From assembly GCA_903884425.1 (NCBI GenBank), contig CAISEP010000023.1, positions 371,726 to 435,725 on the forward strand: 64,000 nucleotides of DNA, read 5' to 3'. Positions within the stretch are counted from its first letter, which is position 1, and each line of letters opens with the position of its first letter. This DNA is from an uncultured Caulobacterales bacterium. GTDB lineage: Bacteria; Pseudomonadota; Alphaproteobacteria; Caulobacterales; Caulobacteraceae. Below, one piece after another: positions 42,711-51,215 of the stretch. The notes beneath the pieces were generated by a model that searched no databases, was not told where the DNA came from, and saw nothing but the letters and a program-made list of their open reading frames with translations. A program made the translations under genes and the position numbers.

Positions 42711-43081
42711 CCTCCGCCCCTACCCACGACTGGCCCGGCGTCGCCGCGTCCCTCAGCCAGGCCATGAAGCCGCTCCGCGGCGGCGCACCGGACGCCATGG
42801 CCGCCTTCAGCGCCCTGGCCAGGGCGGCGCTGGAGCCAAACGCCCTGCCGACGAAGACCAAGGAGCTGATCGCCCTTGGCATTTCCGTCGCGACGCGATG
42901 TGATGGCTGCATCGCGTTCCACGCCGAGGCCGCCGCCCGGCACGGCGCGTCGCGCGAGGAGATCATGGAGACCATGGGCATGGCGATCTATATGGGTGCA
43001 GGACCCAGCGTTATGTACGCCGCCCAGGCCCTCGAGGCCTTCGATCAGTTTACCGCCAAGGCCCCGACGAAGAGCGCATGA
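42707..43081 (+). CDS. Carboxymuconolactone decarboxylase/AhpD-like protein
   Basis: A 124-residue AhpD-fold protein. The redox CxxC and downstream histidine are intact: TRCDGCIAFHAEAAARHGAS (C65, C68, H72). Such proteins act as thiol peroxidase or disulfide reductases and often occur with thiol-stress genes. Start and stop overlap the flanking RND and ArsR genes by 4 bp each, so it is firmly part of the operon. A role in reducing persulfides or organic hydroperoxides is plausible. Confidence 0.87.
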   Translation: MTSAPTHDWPGVAASLSQAMKPLRGGAPDAMAAFSALARAALEPNALPTKTKELIALGISVATRCDGCIAFHAEAAARHGASREEIMETMGMAIYMGAGPSVMYAAQALEAFDQFTAKAPTKSA

Positions 43082-43422
43082 CCCTGACCGCACCCCAGAT
43101 CGCCCCTCCGAGCCCGGCGGCGCTCGCAGAACTCCAGGCCAGCGCCGGACAGGCGACGCGGATGATGAAGCTCCTCGCCAGCGAGCAGCGGCTGATGCTG
43201 CTCTGCCGGCTGCTGGAGGGCGAGTGCTCGGTCCTTGAGCTGGCGCGCGCGTCTGGCCTGTCGCAGACCGCGGCGTCTCAGCACCTCGCCAAGCTTCGGG
43301 CCGAACGGCTGGTGGAGACCCGCCGCTCTGCCCAGACCATCTACTACCGGCTGGAGGACCCGGCCGTGATCCAGCTGCTGCGGACGCTCTGCGACATCTA
43401 TCATCCGGAGGCCGGGAAATGA
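43078..43422 (+). CDS. ArsR/SmtB family regulator, SqrR/BigR-like persulfide sensor
   Basis: A 114-residue winged-helix regulator (MMKLLASEQRLMLLCRLLEGECSVLELARASGLSQTAASQHLAKLRAERLVETRRSAQTIYYRL). C43 in LMLLCRLLEGE matches the first sensing cysteine of SqrR/BigR (about 41-42). The second candidate, C105 in LLRTLCDIYHP, lies about one helical turn before the usual position. No metal-site motif of ArsR or SmtB (such as ELCVCDL) is seen. It probably represses both arms of the locus until a di- or tetrasulfide forms between the cysteines. Confidence 0.85.
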   Translation: MTLTAPQIAPPSPAALAELQASAGQATRMMKLLASEQRLMLLCRLLEGECSVLELARASGLSQTAASQHLAKLRAERLVETRRSAQTIYYRLEDPAVIQLLRTLCDIYHPEAGK

Positions 43423-44159
43423 GGCGACGCGTCGCGGCGGCCCTGTGCGGGATCATGGCGCTCGGCCTGTCGGTTCAGGCGGCCCTGGCCGAGCCGACCC
43501 GGCTGATGGTGCGGGCGCTGGCCCAGGACGCGAAGTTCATCGGAACCCATACGGGCGGAGTCGACGTCACCCTCACGGACGTGCGCACCGGCCGGGTGCT
43601 CGCCAGCGGCCGGATTCTGGGCGGGACCGGTGACACGGCCAGGATCATGCAGACGCCCCGCACGCGTGGGCAGACGCTCGCCGACGCCGCCACGGCGGGC
43701 TACGAAGCGGTCCTCGACCTGGCCGAGCCAACCCTGGTGCGCGTCGACGCCCGCGGCCCCCTCGGCGTTCCGGCCTCGACCATCTCCGTATCGTCGACGC
43801 TGTGGATGCTGCCGGGCCGTGACGTGGTCGGCGACGGCCTGGTCCTGACCTTTCCCGGCTTCGCCATCGAGCCGGCCGTCACCCGCGGTGCCGATGGCGC
43901 CCGGACGATCTCGGCCAAGGTCAGCATGATGTGCGGCTGCCCGATCACGCCGGGCGGGCTCTGGGACGCGGCAGACCTCACGGTCAGCGCCGACCTGCTG
44001 GCGGGTGGTCAGGTCGTGGCAACCGTGCCGCTCCACTATGCGGGCCAGCCGAGCCAGTTCGCCTCCGAGCCGGTTGCAGCGCCGTCGACGGTGACGGCCA
44101 TCCGGGTGGTGGCGGCGTCCCGGACAACATCAAACGCCGGATCAGCAAGGGTGCCGTGA
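43419..44159 (+). CDS. Exported protein of unknown function, last gene of the sulfide-efflux operon
   Basis: A 246-residue protein with a signal peptide (AALCGIMALGLSVQAALAE), a mostly beta-rich mature domain (LMVRALAQDAKFIGTHTGGVDVTLTDVRTGRVLASGRILGGTGDT) and a MMCGCPITPGGLWDA motif carrying its only closely spaced cysteines. No known family is recognised. The ATG overlaps the ArsR stop (ATGA), so it is co-expressed with the pump and sulfur enzymes. A periplasmic metal, thiol or substrate-binding role can be imagined from the CGC motif but is not supported further. Confidence 0.78.
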   Translation: MRRRVAAALCGIMALGLSVQAALAEPTRLMVRALAQDAKFIGTHTGGVDVTLTDVRTGRVLASGRILGGTGDTARIMQTPRTRGQTLADAATAGYEAVLDLAEPTLVRVDARGPLGVPASTISVSSTLWMLPGRDVVGDGLVLTFPGFAIEPAVTRGADGARTISAKVSMMCGCPITPGGLWDAADLTVSADLLAGGQVVATVPLHYAGQPSQFASEPVAAPSTVTAIRVVAASRTTSNAGSARVP

Positions 44160-44206
44160 CCGGCCTCCGCCGTCACGACCTCGAACGGGTCCGACGATCT
44201 GCGTCG

Positions 44207-45349
44207 TCAGTCCAGCGTGGTGCGGTAGCGGAGCATGGCCAGGCTCGTGATGGCGACCAGAAACGCCGCCAGGGCCGCGAGGCTTGCGGTGAGGTCGGCG
44301 AAGGTCTCCCCCTTCAGCACGGTGCCGCGGACGATGCGCAGGAAGTGCGTTACCGGCAGCAGCTGGCCGACATCCCGGGCCCACACCGGCATGCCCTGGA
44401 AGGGAAAGGCGAAGCCTGACAGCAGCACGGACGGCATGATGTAGAAGAAGCTCATCTGCATGGCCTGCAGCTGGGTCTGAGCCAGGGTCGAGAACAGGAA
44501 GCCCAGCGCCAGGCTGCCGATGATGAACAGCACGACGCCGACGCCCAGTGCGCTCCAGGACGCCGCGGTGTCGGGCATCGGGACCCCGAACATCAGATCG
44601 GCGACGCCAAGGATCACCAGGGTCTGGACCAACCCCACTCCCACATAGGGGCTCAGCTTGCCCGCCATCACCTCGATCGGCCGGACGGGCGTGGCGAGGA
44701 GGCTCTCCATGGTTCCGCGCTCCCGCTCCCGGGTGACGCTCAGCGCGGTCATCAGCACCAGGGTCAGGGACAGGATGACCCCGAGCAGTCCCGGCACCAC
44801 ATTGAAGGCCGTGATGTTCTCCGGATTGAAGCGCCGGTGGACGATGACCTCGAAGGGATCGGCGGCCGGGAGCCAGGCGGCTCCCCCCACGAGGTCCCGG
44901 GCCAGGGCGGTCCGCGGCAGGGCGGCAAGCAGGGAGGCCGCGCCGCCCACCGCGGTCGGATCGGCGGCATCCGCCTCCACCAGCACCTGGGCGTGGTCAT
45001 GACGGACCACCCGGCGGGTGAAGTCCGCGGGAATGGTCACTGCGAACAGGGCCTCTCCCTGGCGGATCGAGGCCTCCACGTCGGACTGGCTGTGCGCGAC
45101 CCGGATGATCCGGAAATAGGTGGAGTTGTCGAGCGCGGCGAGGACCGATCGGGCCATGGCCGACTGGTCCTGCACATAGACGATGGTCGGAAGGTGCCGT
45201 GGATCGTTGTTGATGGCGTAGCCGAACAGAAGCAGCTGGACCACCGGCATCAGCAGCATCATCGCATAGGTCAGCCGGTCACGGCGAAGCTGGGTGAACT
45301 CCTTGACGAGCACCGCCAGGATGCGCCGGAAGGCCAGGGGCTGGGTCAT
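44207..45349 (-). CDS. ABC-2 type transporter permease (YhhJ/YbhR-like)
   Basis: A 380-residue permease with one N-terminal helix (RLTYAMMLLMPVVQLLLFGYAINND), a periplasmic domain (about 50-170) and five C-terminal helices, including LGVILSLTLVLMTALSVTRERERGTMESLLATPVRPIEVMAGK, the ABC-2 signature. It is the last gene of an HlyD-ATPase-permease operon; its GTG/ATG region overlaps the ATPase stop. Such exporters work with TolC-type channels; the substrate is unknown. Only one permease is present, so it would have to act as a homodimer. Confidence 0.9.
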   Translation of the reverse strand: MTQPLAFRRILAVLVKEFTQLRRDRLTYAMMLLMPVVQLLLFGYAINNDPRHLPTIVYVQDQSAMARSVLAALDNSTYFRIIRVAHSQSDVEASIRQGEALFAVTIPADFTRRVVRHDHAQVLVEADAADPTAVGGAASLLAALPRTALARDLVGGAAWLPAADPFEVIVHRRFNPENITAFNVVPGLLGVILSLTLVLMTALSVTRERERGTMESLLATPVRPIEVMAGKLSPYVGVGLVQTLVILGVADLMFGVPMPDTAASWSALGVGVVLFIIGSLALGFLFSTLAQTQLQAMQMSFFYIMPSVLLSGFAFPFQGMPVWARDVGQLLPVTHFLRIVRGTVLKGETFADLTASLAALAAFLVAITSLAMLRYRTTLD

Positions 45350-46260
45350 CCCGCTTCACCCTCCCGCCCCATCAGCCGGATGAACACGTCCTCCAGGGTC
45401 GGTGCGATCTCGCTCCAGACGACCCCGGTCCTGCGGAAGGGCGCGATGGCGGTCTCGAGGGCGGAGCGGTCGGTTCCGCTCACGTGCAGGGCCTGGCCGA
45501 AGGGCGAGGCCATCAGCACCCCCGGCGCGCGGGACAGGTCGGCGGCCATTCGATAGGCGCCCTCTCCCTCGGCCCGAAAGGTGATCAGGCGGGAGTCGCG
45601 CACCAGCGCCTCCGCCGAGCCGCGGGCGATCAGCCGACCCTGGAAGATGTAGGCGATGTCGTGACATCGCTCGGCCTCGTCCATGTAGTGCGTGGAGACC
45701 AGGACGGTCAGGCCCTCCGCGGCAAGGGCGTGGATCTGGTCCCAGAAGTCCCGCCGCGCCTTGGGGTCGACGCCGGCCGTGGGCTCGTCCAGCAGGAGCA
45801 GCTTCGGTCCGTGCAGGGTACAGCCGGCCAGGGCCAGCCGCTGCTTCCAGCCGCCGGACAACTCCCCCGCCAGTTGCCTGCGACGAGGGCCGAGACCCAA
45901 CTGCTCGATGGCCCCGCTCACCCGCCGCCGACCGTGCTCGAGACCATAGACCCTGGCGATGAACAGCAGGTTTTCCTCGATCGACAGGTCCTCGTAGAGG
46001 GAGAACCTCTGGGTCATGTAGCCGGTCCGGCGCTTGATCTGATCGGTCTCCCGCAGGATGTCGAAGCCCAGGCAGGTGCCTTCGCCGCTGTCGGGACGCA
46101 ACAGGCCGCACAGCATGCGCAGGGTCGTGGTCTTTCCGGATCCATTGGGGCCGAGAAAGCCGCAGATGCGCCCGGCCTCCACCGAGATGGCCACGTCCTG
46201 CACGACCGCCTTGGCGCCGAAGGTCTTGTTCAGGTGACGGACGTCGATGGCGAGGCTCAA
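45346..46260 (-). CDS. ABC transporter ATP-binding protein
   Basis: A 304-residue ATPase. Walker A is GPNGSGKTTTL, the signature LSGGWKQRLALAGC, and Walker B LLLLDEPTAGVDP, followed by the H-loop STHYMDEAERC. The C-terminal 80 residues are a regulatory tail (GVLMASPFGQALHVSGTDR). Overlaps the HlyD gene upstream and the permease downstream by 4 bp each. Powers export by the adjacent ABC-2 permease. Confidence 0.92.
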   Translation of the reverse strand: MSLAIDVRHLNKTFGAKAVVQDVAISVEAGRICGFLGPNGSGKTTTLRMLCGLLRPDSGEGTCLGFDILRETDQIKRRTGYMTQRFSLYEDLSIEENLLFIARVYGLEHGRRRVSGAIEQLGLGPRRRQLAGELSGGWKQRLALAGCTLHGPKLLLLDEPTAGVDPKARRDFWDQIHALAAEGLTVLVSTHYMDEAERCHDIAYIFQGRLIARGSAEALVRDSRLITFRAEGEGAYRMAADLSRAPGVLMASPFGQALHVSGTDRSALETAIAPFRRTGVVWSEIAPTLEDVFIRLMGREGEAG

Positions 46261-47216
46261 GGCGCGTCCTCGACCGGTGTCACGTCCACCGGGAGGCCCG
46301 GGGTCAGGCGGGCCGCGTCCTGCGGCCGCGCTTCCACGAGGTAGACGAGGCTGTCCCGGGTGCGGCGGCTGTAGATCACCGGTGGGGTGTATTCCGGACG
46401 GGGACTGACATAGTTGATCACTGCGCTGCGGGTCAGGCCGCAGCCGTCGCAGGCAAACCGCACCGTCCGGCCGGGGCGGTAGCGGGCGACCACGGTCTCC
46501 GGCACGAAGAAGCGCAGGCGCACCCGGTCATCGGGCAGCAGGCTCACGATGGCCTGGTTGGCCGGAACCCACTCCCCGGCCTGGAAGAAGACCTCCTCGA
46601 CCCGCGCGGCGGTCGGCGCGGTGGGGGACAGATAGGCGAGCCGGACCGACACATCCGCCAGCCCGCCCCGGGCGCGCTCGGCCCCCTCGGTTGCCGCCGC
46701 TGCCTGTGCCCGCGCCGCGGCGACCTGTGCCGTTGCAGCAGCGGCCTGTGCGCGCGCGGCCGCGGCGTTGGCCATGGCCCGGTCGGCATCCTGCCTTGAA
46801 ACCGCGCCGCTGCCGTTGCGCACCAGGTTCGCGAAGCGGCCGGCATCGACCTCTGCATTGTCCGCCAGCACCCGGGCCGCCGATGCCGCGGCCTCCAGCT
46901 GGGTCAGTGTTCCCCGCGCGGCCTCGACCTGCGCTTCGGCCTGCGCGACTTCGGAGACGGACTGTGCGTGCTGGGCGGCGATCGGGCGTGGATCGACCCG
47001 GAACAACGGGTCTCCGGCCTTCACCCGCTGGCCCCGCACGACCGCCAGGCTTGCCAGCGGTCCGCTGACGGGGGCGGCGAGATAGAGGGCCTCTCCCTCC
47101 ACATAGCCGGACAGGACGGGCGCGTCCCTCGGACGGGCGACCCAGGCATAGGCGACCAGTCCGGCAACCACCGTCGCGACCGGCGCCACCACCCTCAATC
47201 TCCATCGACGGACCAT
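46257..47216 (-). CDS. HlyD family secretion/adaptor protein
   Basis: A 319-residue membrane fusion protein with one N-terminal helix (VVAPVATVVAGLVAYAWVA), a lipoyl half-motif (APVSGPLASLAVVRGQRVKAGDPLFRVD), an Ala-rich coiled hairpin (about 75-185) and a barrel with FACDGCGLTRSAVINYVSPRPEYTPPVIYS, a block typical of YhiI/YbhG-type adaptors. The start at 47216 (MVRRWRLR) has GGGGAA upstream; the track begins 12 codons earlier. First gene of the exporter operon and divergent from the Rieske oxygenase. Confidence 0.88.
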   Translation of the reverse strand: MVRRWRLRVVAPVATVVAGLVAYAWVARPRDAPVLSGYVEGEALYLAAPVSGPLASLAVVRGQRVKAGDPLFRVDPRPIAAQHAQSVSEVAQAEAQVEAARGTLTQLEAAASAARVLADNAEVDAGRFANLVRNGSGAVSRQDADRAMANAAAARAQAAAATAQVAAARAQAAAATEGAERARGGLADVSVRLAYLSPTAPTAARVEEVFFQAGEWVPANQAIVSLLPDDRVRLRFFVPETVVARYRPGRTVRFACDGCGLTRSAVINYVSPRPEYTPPVIYSRRTRDSLVYLVEARPQDAARLTPGLPVDVTPVEDAP

Positions 47217-47374
47217 TTCGCGTTCCCCGCCGGCCGGGCACCCGGGCACCACAGAACGATGGCACCGACGCAGACCGCTTGCAACGGAGAGGACGGCGTC
47301 CGGACCAGGCGCGCAATGGGATGGATCAACCGGCCGCGACGGCGTCCTTGCGGGAACGGCTCATCTCCGAAAAT

Positions 47375-47405
47375 TTTGTAGAGACTCCTCTAAAAATAAT
47401 TATAC
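47375..47405. promoter_or_regulatory. Operator and promoter of the Rieske-tetR operon
   Basis: TTTGTAGAG-ACTC-CTCTAAAAA (47375-47396) is a palindrome with perfect TAGAG/CTCTA arms in an AT-rich island. A -35-like TTGTAG at 47376 and a -10-like TTATAC at 47400, spaced 18 nt, would be covered by a bound repressor. The adjacent TetR gene at 48603 is the likely ligand-responsive repressor. The HlyD operon start is 160 bp away on the other side and might also be affected. Confidence 0.55.
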
Positions 47406-47439
47406 AGTCCAATCGAAAATTTCAGATGGAGGGATTGCC

Positions 47440-48606
47440 ATGCGTCGTGAGGAGCAGGTCCGCGTGATCCGGGCCCTGATGGACCACATCGATCGGGGCA
47501 CCAATGTGGACGAGGGGGTGATCCGCCGGGTCGCCGCCGCCGATTACACGTCTCCGGAGCGGGCGGGGATGGAGTGGGAGGCCTTCTTCAAGGGGCACCC
47601 CCAGGTGATCGGCCTGTCCGGGGACCTGCCCAAGGCCGGGTCCTTCCTCACCTCCAACGACTTCGGCGTCCCGCTGCTGGCGACCCGCGCCGCCGACGGG
47701 CGGTTCCGCGCCTTCGCCAATGTCTGCCGGCATCGCGGGACGATCCTGGAGAGCGCGCCCCGGGGGGAGCGCACGCGCTTCGTCTGCCCGTTCCACGCCT
47801 GGACCTTTGACAATACCGGCGCGCTGATCGGTGTCCCGAAGACGGAGCATTTCGGCGAGATCGACAAGGCCTGTCACGGCCTGGTCGAACTTCCGGCGGA
47901 GGAGCGTCACGGGCTTCTGTGGGTGCATCCGAAGCCGGACGGCCGGCTCGACGCCGCGGAGCTGCTGGCAGGGCTGGACGACGAGTTCGAGGCCTGGGAC
48001 TTCGCCGGCCTCGTGCATATCGGCGACGACACCTACGAGACGCCGATGAACTGGAAGCTCGCCATCGACACCTTCGGCGAGACCTACCATTTCGAGAAGC
48101 TGCACCGGGACACCCTGGCCCCGGTCTTCCATGGCAATGTCCAGCTCTACGACACCTATGGCCGCAATCACCGGATGGCGCTGTGCATCCGCTCCATCGA
48201 GATGATGCGGTCCATGCCGGAAAGCGAGTGGCAGGTCTCGATGGGGGCCTTCCCCGTCTACTACCTGTTCCCCAACATCCAGATCAATGTGGGCCACAAT
48301 GCCGTGATCGTCGTTCGGGTCTATCCCGACGGGGACAACCCGGATCGCAGCCTGTCGCGGGTCTCGTTCTATGCCCGGCCGGACGCGGTGGCGCAGGATC
48401 CGATCGGAGTGCGGGCGGTGCCGCAGCGCTTTGCCGAGATCATCCGGGACGAGGACTATGTGGCCGCGGCGGCGTCCCATCGCGGTGCCCGCTCCGGACT
48501 GGTGGAGCACTTCCTGTTCGGCCGCAACGAACCGGCCCTGCATCACTACCACCGGACCTATCGCGCGGCCCTGGGCCTTCCCCCCCTGGAAACCGCCTCC
48601 GCATGA
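47440..48606 (+). CDS. Rieske non-haem iron aromatic-ring oxygenase, large subunit type
   Basis: A 388-residue oxygenase. The Rieske [2Fe-2S] site is C96-R-H98-RG ... C116-PFH119-AW and the mononuclear iron site lies in NWKLAIDTFGETYHFEKLH (H217, H222), with D210 as the electron-bridging acid. No ferredoxin, reductase or beta subunit gene is nearby, so it must borrow redox partners. A GGAGGG site precedes the ATG. It overlaps the TetR gene by 4 bp (ATGA), implying substrate-controlled expression. The substrate could be an aromatic acid, a betaine-like compound or a steroid; sequence alone does not decide. Confidence 0.9.
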   Translation: MRREEQVRVIRALMDHIDRGTNVDEGVIRRVAAADYTSPERAGMEWEAFFKGHPQVIGLSGDLPKAGSFLTSNDFGVPLLATRAADGRFRAFANVCRHRGTILESAPRGERTRFVCPFHAWTFDNTGALIGVPKTEHFGEIDKACHGLVELPAEERHGLLWVHPKPDGRLDAAELLAGLDDEFEAWDFAGLVHIGDDTYETPMNWKLAIDTFGETYHFEKLHRDTLAPVFHGNVQLYDTYGRNHRMALCIRSIEMMRSMPESEWQVSMGAFPVYYLFPNIQINVGHNAVIVVRVYPDGDNPDRSLSRVSFYARPDAVAQDPIGVRAVPQRFAEIIRDEDYVAAAASHRGARSGLVEHFLFGRNEPALHHYHRTYRAALGLPPLETASA

Positions 48607-49334
48607 GCCCCGTCGAGGCCGGAGAGCTTTCGCGCCGGGAGCAGAGCAAGGCGGCCCGCCGGTCGGCCATCCTCGGCGCCGCGCGGTCGCTGATCCGCGA
48701 GCACGGCCCCCAGGTCGCCGCCGAGAAGATCGCCCAGCGGGCAGGCGTCTCCACCGCCACCGTCTACAATCTGATCGGCCCGCGGGAGCAGCTGCTCGGC
48801 CTGCTGATCAGCGACCTGTTCGAGGACCTGCGCGCCCGCATCGCGGGGATGAAACTCGTCGACCCGTTCCTGGTCGGCGATGCCGTGGTGGTGGTGTCGG
48901 CGAAGATGTTCATCGCCGACGCGGCGCTCTGGCTGAACGTGATCCCCGAGGTCCGGGGCGCGTTCGGCGTGCGGGTGCAGCCGTTCATCTCGTTCCAGCC
49001 GATCAACCTGCAGCGCCAGGCCATGCAGACCGCCAAGGACATCGGCATGCTGAACCGGTCGGCGGACGCGGAGATGACCGCCACCCAGATCTATGCGGCC
49101 TATACCGGTGCCCTGTTCCTGTGGGCCGGAGGGTATCTGTCGGACGCCGCCTTCATCAACCAGGCCAGGGCGGGCTACTGGGCCGTCCTTGCGGCCCTGG
49201 GGGCCGGGGATCACCGCCGCCGCGCACTCCAGGAACTGAACGCCCTGCACGGTGCCCGCGCCCGCGCCCTGCTGGCCGAGATCGACCTGGCGCACACGAG
49301 GCGCTCCACCGCCGATGACGACACCGGACCCTAG
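48603..49334 (+). CDS. TetR/AcrR family regulator co-transcribed with the Rieske oxygenase
   Basis: A 243-residue regulator with the helix-turn-helix near 15-65 (RRSAILGAARSLIREHGPQVAAEKIAQRAGVSTATVYNLIGPREQLLGLL) and a larger than average helical ligand domain. The track frame begins far upstream inside the oxygenase gene; the ATG at 48603 overlaps its stop. As second gene it would autoregulate the operon through the palindrome at 47375. Ligand unknown, presumably the oxygenase substrate. Confidence 0.88.
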   Translation: MSPVEAGELSRREQSKAARRSAILGAARSLIREHGPQVAAEKIAQRAGVSTATVYNLIGPREQLLGLLISDLFEDLRARIAGMKLVDPFLVGDAVVVVSAKMFIADAALWLNVIPEVRGAFGVRVQPFISFQPINLQRQAMQTAKDIGMLNRSADAEMTATQIYAAYTGALFLWAGGYLSDAAFINQARAGYWAVLAALGAGDHRRRALQELNALHGARARALLAEIDLAHTRRSTADDDTGP

Positions 49335-49472
49335 GCACGTCCGGTCGCGTCCGAGGCTTGAACGCGCCTTCGCCACCCGCGGCGGCGGTTACGGCCCGTG
49401 AACTGCGGACGCCATGGCCGCAATCCCTCATGCGGTGAGGCTCGCATCCGTTCTGCCCCTCCAACCGGGGCT

Positions 49473-50984
49473 TCAGACAACGGACGGAGCGTGAGCGTTG
49501 CGAGACCGGACGGCCGCCACGATCACCCCGGCGAGTCCGATCACGCCCAGCCAGGCGAACAGGTCCCCGACAAGGGCGTAGATCGTCCGGACGCCATGAT
49601 CCGGAATGTTCGCGACCATCGTGCGGTCCGCAGCGCTGAAGAAGTCGAGGGTGCCGATGCGACGACCATAGGCGTCGGTTGCGATGGACAGGCCTCGCCG
49701 TGTCGCCCGGACCAGGGCGGCGCCGTTCTCGATCCCCCGGAACACGGCCATTTCCGCATGTAGCGGATCGATCTCCCGCCAGTCGGAGGCGGGGACCATG
49801 AGCACGTCCGCTGCCGACCGACCGACCTGCCGCATCAATGGCGGGAAATCGAGATCGAAGCAGATCGCCGTCGCCATCCGGCCCACTGCGGTGGGCACTA
49901 CGGGGATCGGCCCCTTCCCCGGAAGGTCCGGATCCCCCGGCACGGGCCGGGACTTTTCGTACCGTGCCTCGATCTCTCCGTCCGGTCCGGCCACGACGAC
50001 CTTGTTCTCGGCGAGGGGCGCGCCGGGCGTCAGGACCTGCAGCGCCATGACCAGCGTCACCCGCTGCTCGCGGGCCAGCGCCCGGCCCCGTTCGACAAAC
50101 GCCGGTTCGTCGGCCTTGAAGACCGTGCCGGCGTCCTCGGACCAGAGGATGACCCGGGCACCGGCCAAGGCTTCCCGGCGGCTCTTCTGCAGCAATTCGT
50201 CCTGGATGAGCGCGGCGCGTGTGCGGAAGGGGTCACATCGGTGATCGAGGCAACGGTCCCCCACGGCCTCGATGAAAGGGAAACCGTCAGATGCCCGGGG
50301 CGAGATCGCCGCCACCCGGACCGTCGACGGCGTGCCGGACCCCGCCGGGCGAAGCTCCCCCCAACCGAGGGCTACGACGAAGATGCCGAGGAAGACCAGG
50401 GCCGGGGCGAGGGTCCGTCGCGACACGTCCGCCAGGGTCGCCAGGTCCGCAAGGGTGGAGGCGAGCCAGGCCACCAGGAACGTCACACCCCACAGGCCGG
50501 TGACGGACAGGGTCTGCAGCAGGGCGAGGTTCGTGGACTGCGAATAGGCGATCGATCCGAACGTTCCATAGGGCGACAGGCGGCCCATGGCGAACTCGAC
50601 CGAACAGAGGGCCAGCGGGAAGACGAGGTTGGCGGCGACGCCGGACAGCCTCGGACGGATCATCCGGTCGATCGCATAGGCGATGAAGCCGACCACGCCG
50701 AAACCTGCGCCGATGAGCAGGGACAGGGGCGGATCAAGATTGATCACCCCGGCGGACTGGACGATGTAGACGGCCATGAAGCCAGCCACGCCGACGCCGA
50801 GGGCGAGCCGCGGGGGCAGGGCCCGCAGCCCGACCAGGGCGAGGGGCGCCCCGAGCCAGATTGCGGACGGCACTGCAAATCGCCCGTTCGACACCGACAG
50901 GATGACGAACGCCGCAGCCAGCAGCACCAGACCCACAGGCTTGCCGATCGGGCGGCGTGACGCCATGGCACCGGTTGTCGGCAT
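49473..50984 (-). CDS. Lnt-like membrane protein with a nitrilase (carbon-nitrogen hydrolase) domain
   Basis: A 503-residue protein: six or so N-terminal helices (about 15-205), a nitrilase-fold domain (about 220-470) and a C-terminal helix. The Glu-Lys-Cys triad is visible as E283 (VILWSEDAG), K344 (RYEKSRPVPG) and C375 (ATAICFDLDFP). This is the apolipoprotein N-acyltransferase architecture, but the loop after the lysine lacks the FGE glutamate of Lnt. It may therefore be a divergent paralogue rather than the housekeeping enzyme. Monocistronic; two Met codons (1 and 7) are possible starts. Confidence 0.78.
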   Translation of the reverse strand: MPTTGAMASRRPIGKPVGLVLLAAAFVILSVSNGRFAVPSAIWLGAPLALVGLRALPPRLALGVGVAGFMAVYIVQSAGVINLDPPLSLLIGAGFGVVGFIAYAIDRMIRPRLSGVAANLVFPLALCSVEFAMGRLSPYGTFGSIAYSQSTNLALLQTLSVTGLWGVTFLVAWLASTLADLATLADVSRRTLAPALVFLGIFVVALGWGELRPAGSGTPSTVRVAAISPRASDGFPFIEAVGDRCLDHRCDPFRTRAALIQDELLQKSRREALAGARVILWSEDAGTVFKADEPAFVERGRALAREQRVTLVMALQVLTPGAPLAENKVVVAGPDGEIEARYEKSRPVPGDPDLPGKGPIPVVPTAVGRMATAICFDLDFPPLMRQVGRSAADVLMVPASDWREIDPLHAEMAVFRGIENGAALVRATRRGLSIATDAYGRRIGTLDFFSAADRTMVANIPDHGVRTIYALVGDLFAWLGVIGLAGVIVAAVRSRNAHAPSVV

Positions 50985-51215
50985 TCAATTGACCCTGTGG
51001 AGCAGCGACTGCAGGAACGCTCGGCCATTCAAACGGCGGCGTCCAGAGAAATGTCCCCGGTTCGCGCCGCCCCCTTCGCGCCAGGGCCTCGGGAATCGTG
51101 TGGAACGCGAGTCCGCGGTCTCGGGAAGGATGACCATCCGACGCTCGAGGATCGGTCATGCCGGTCGGGCAAAACACTCCGAGAGAACCGTGGCACCCTG
51201 TGGTCGGATCGGATT

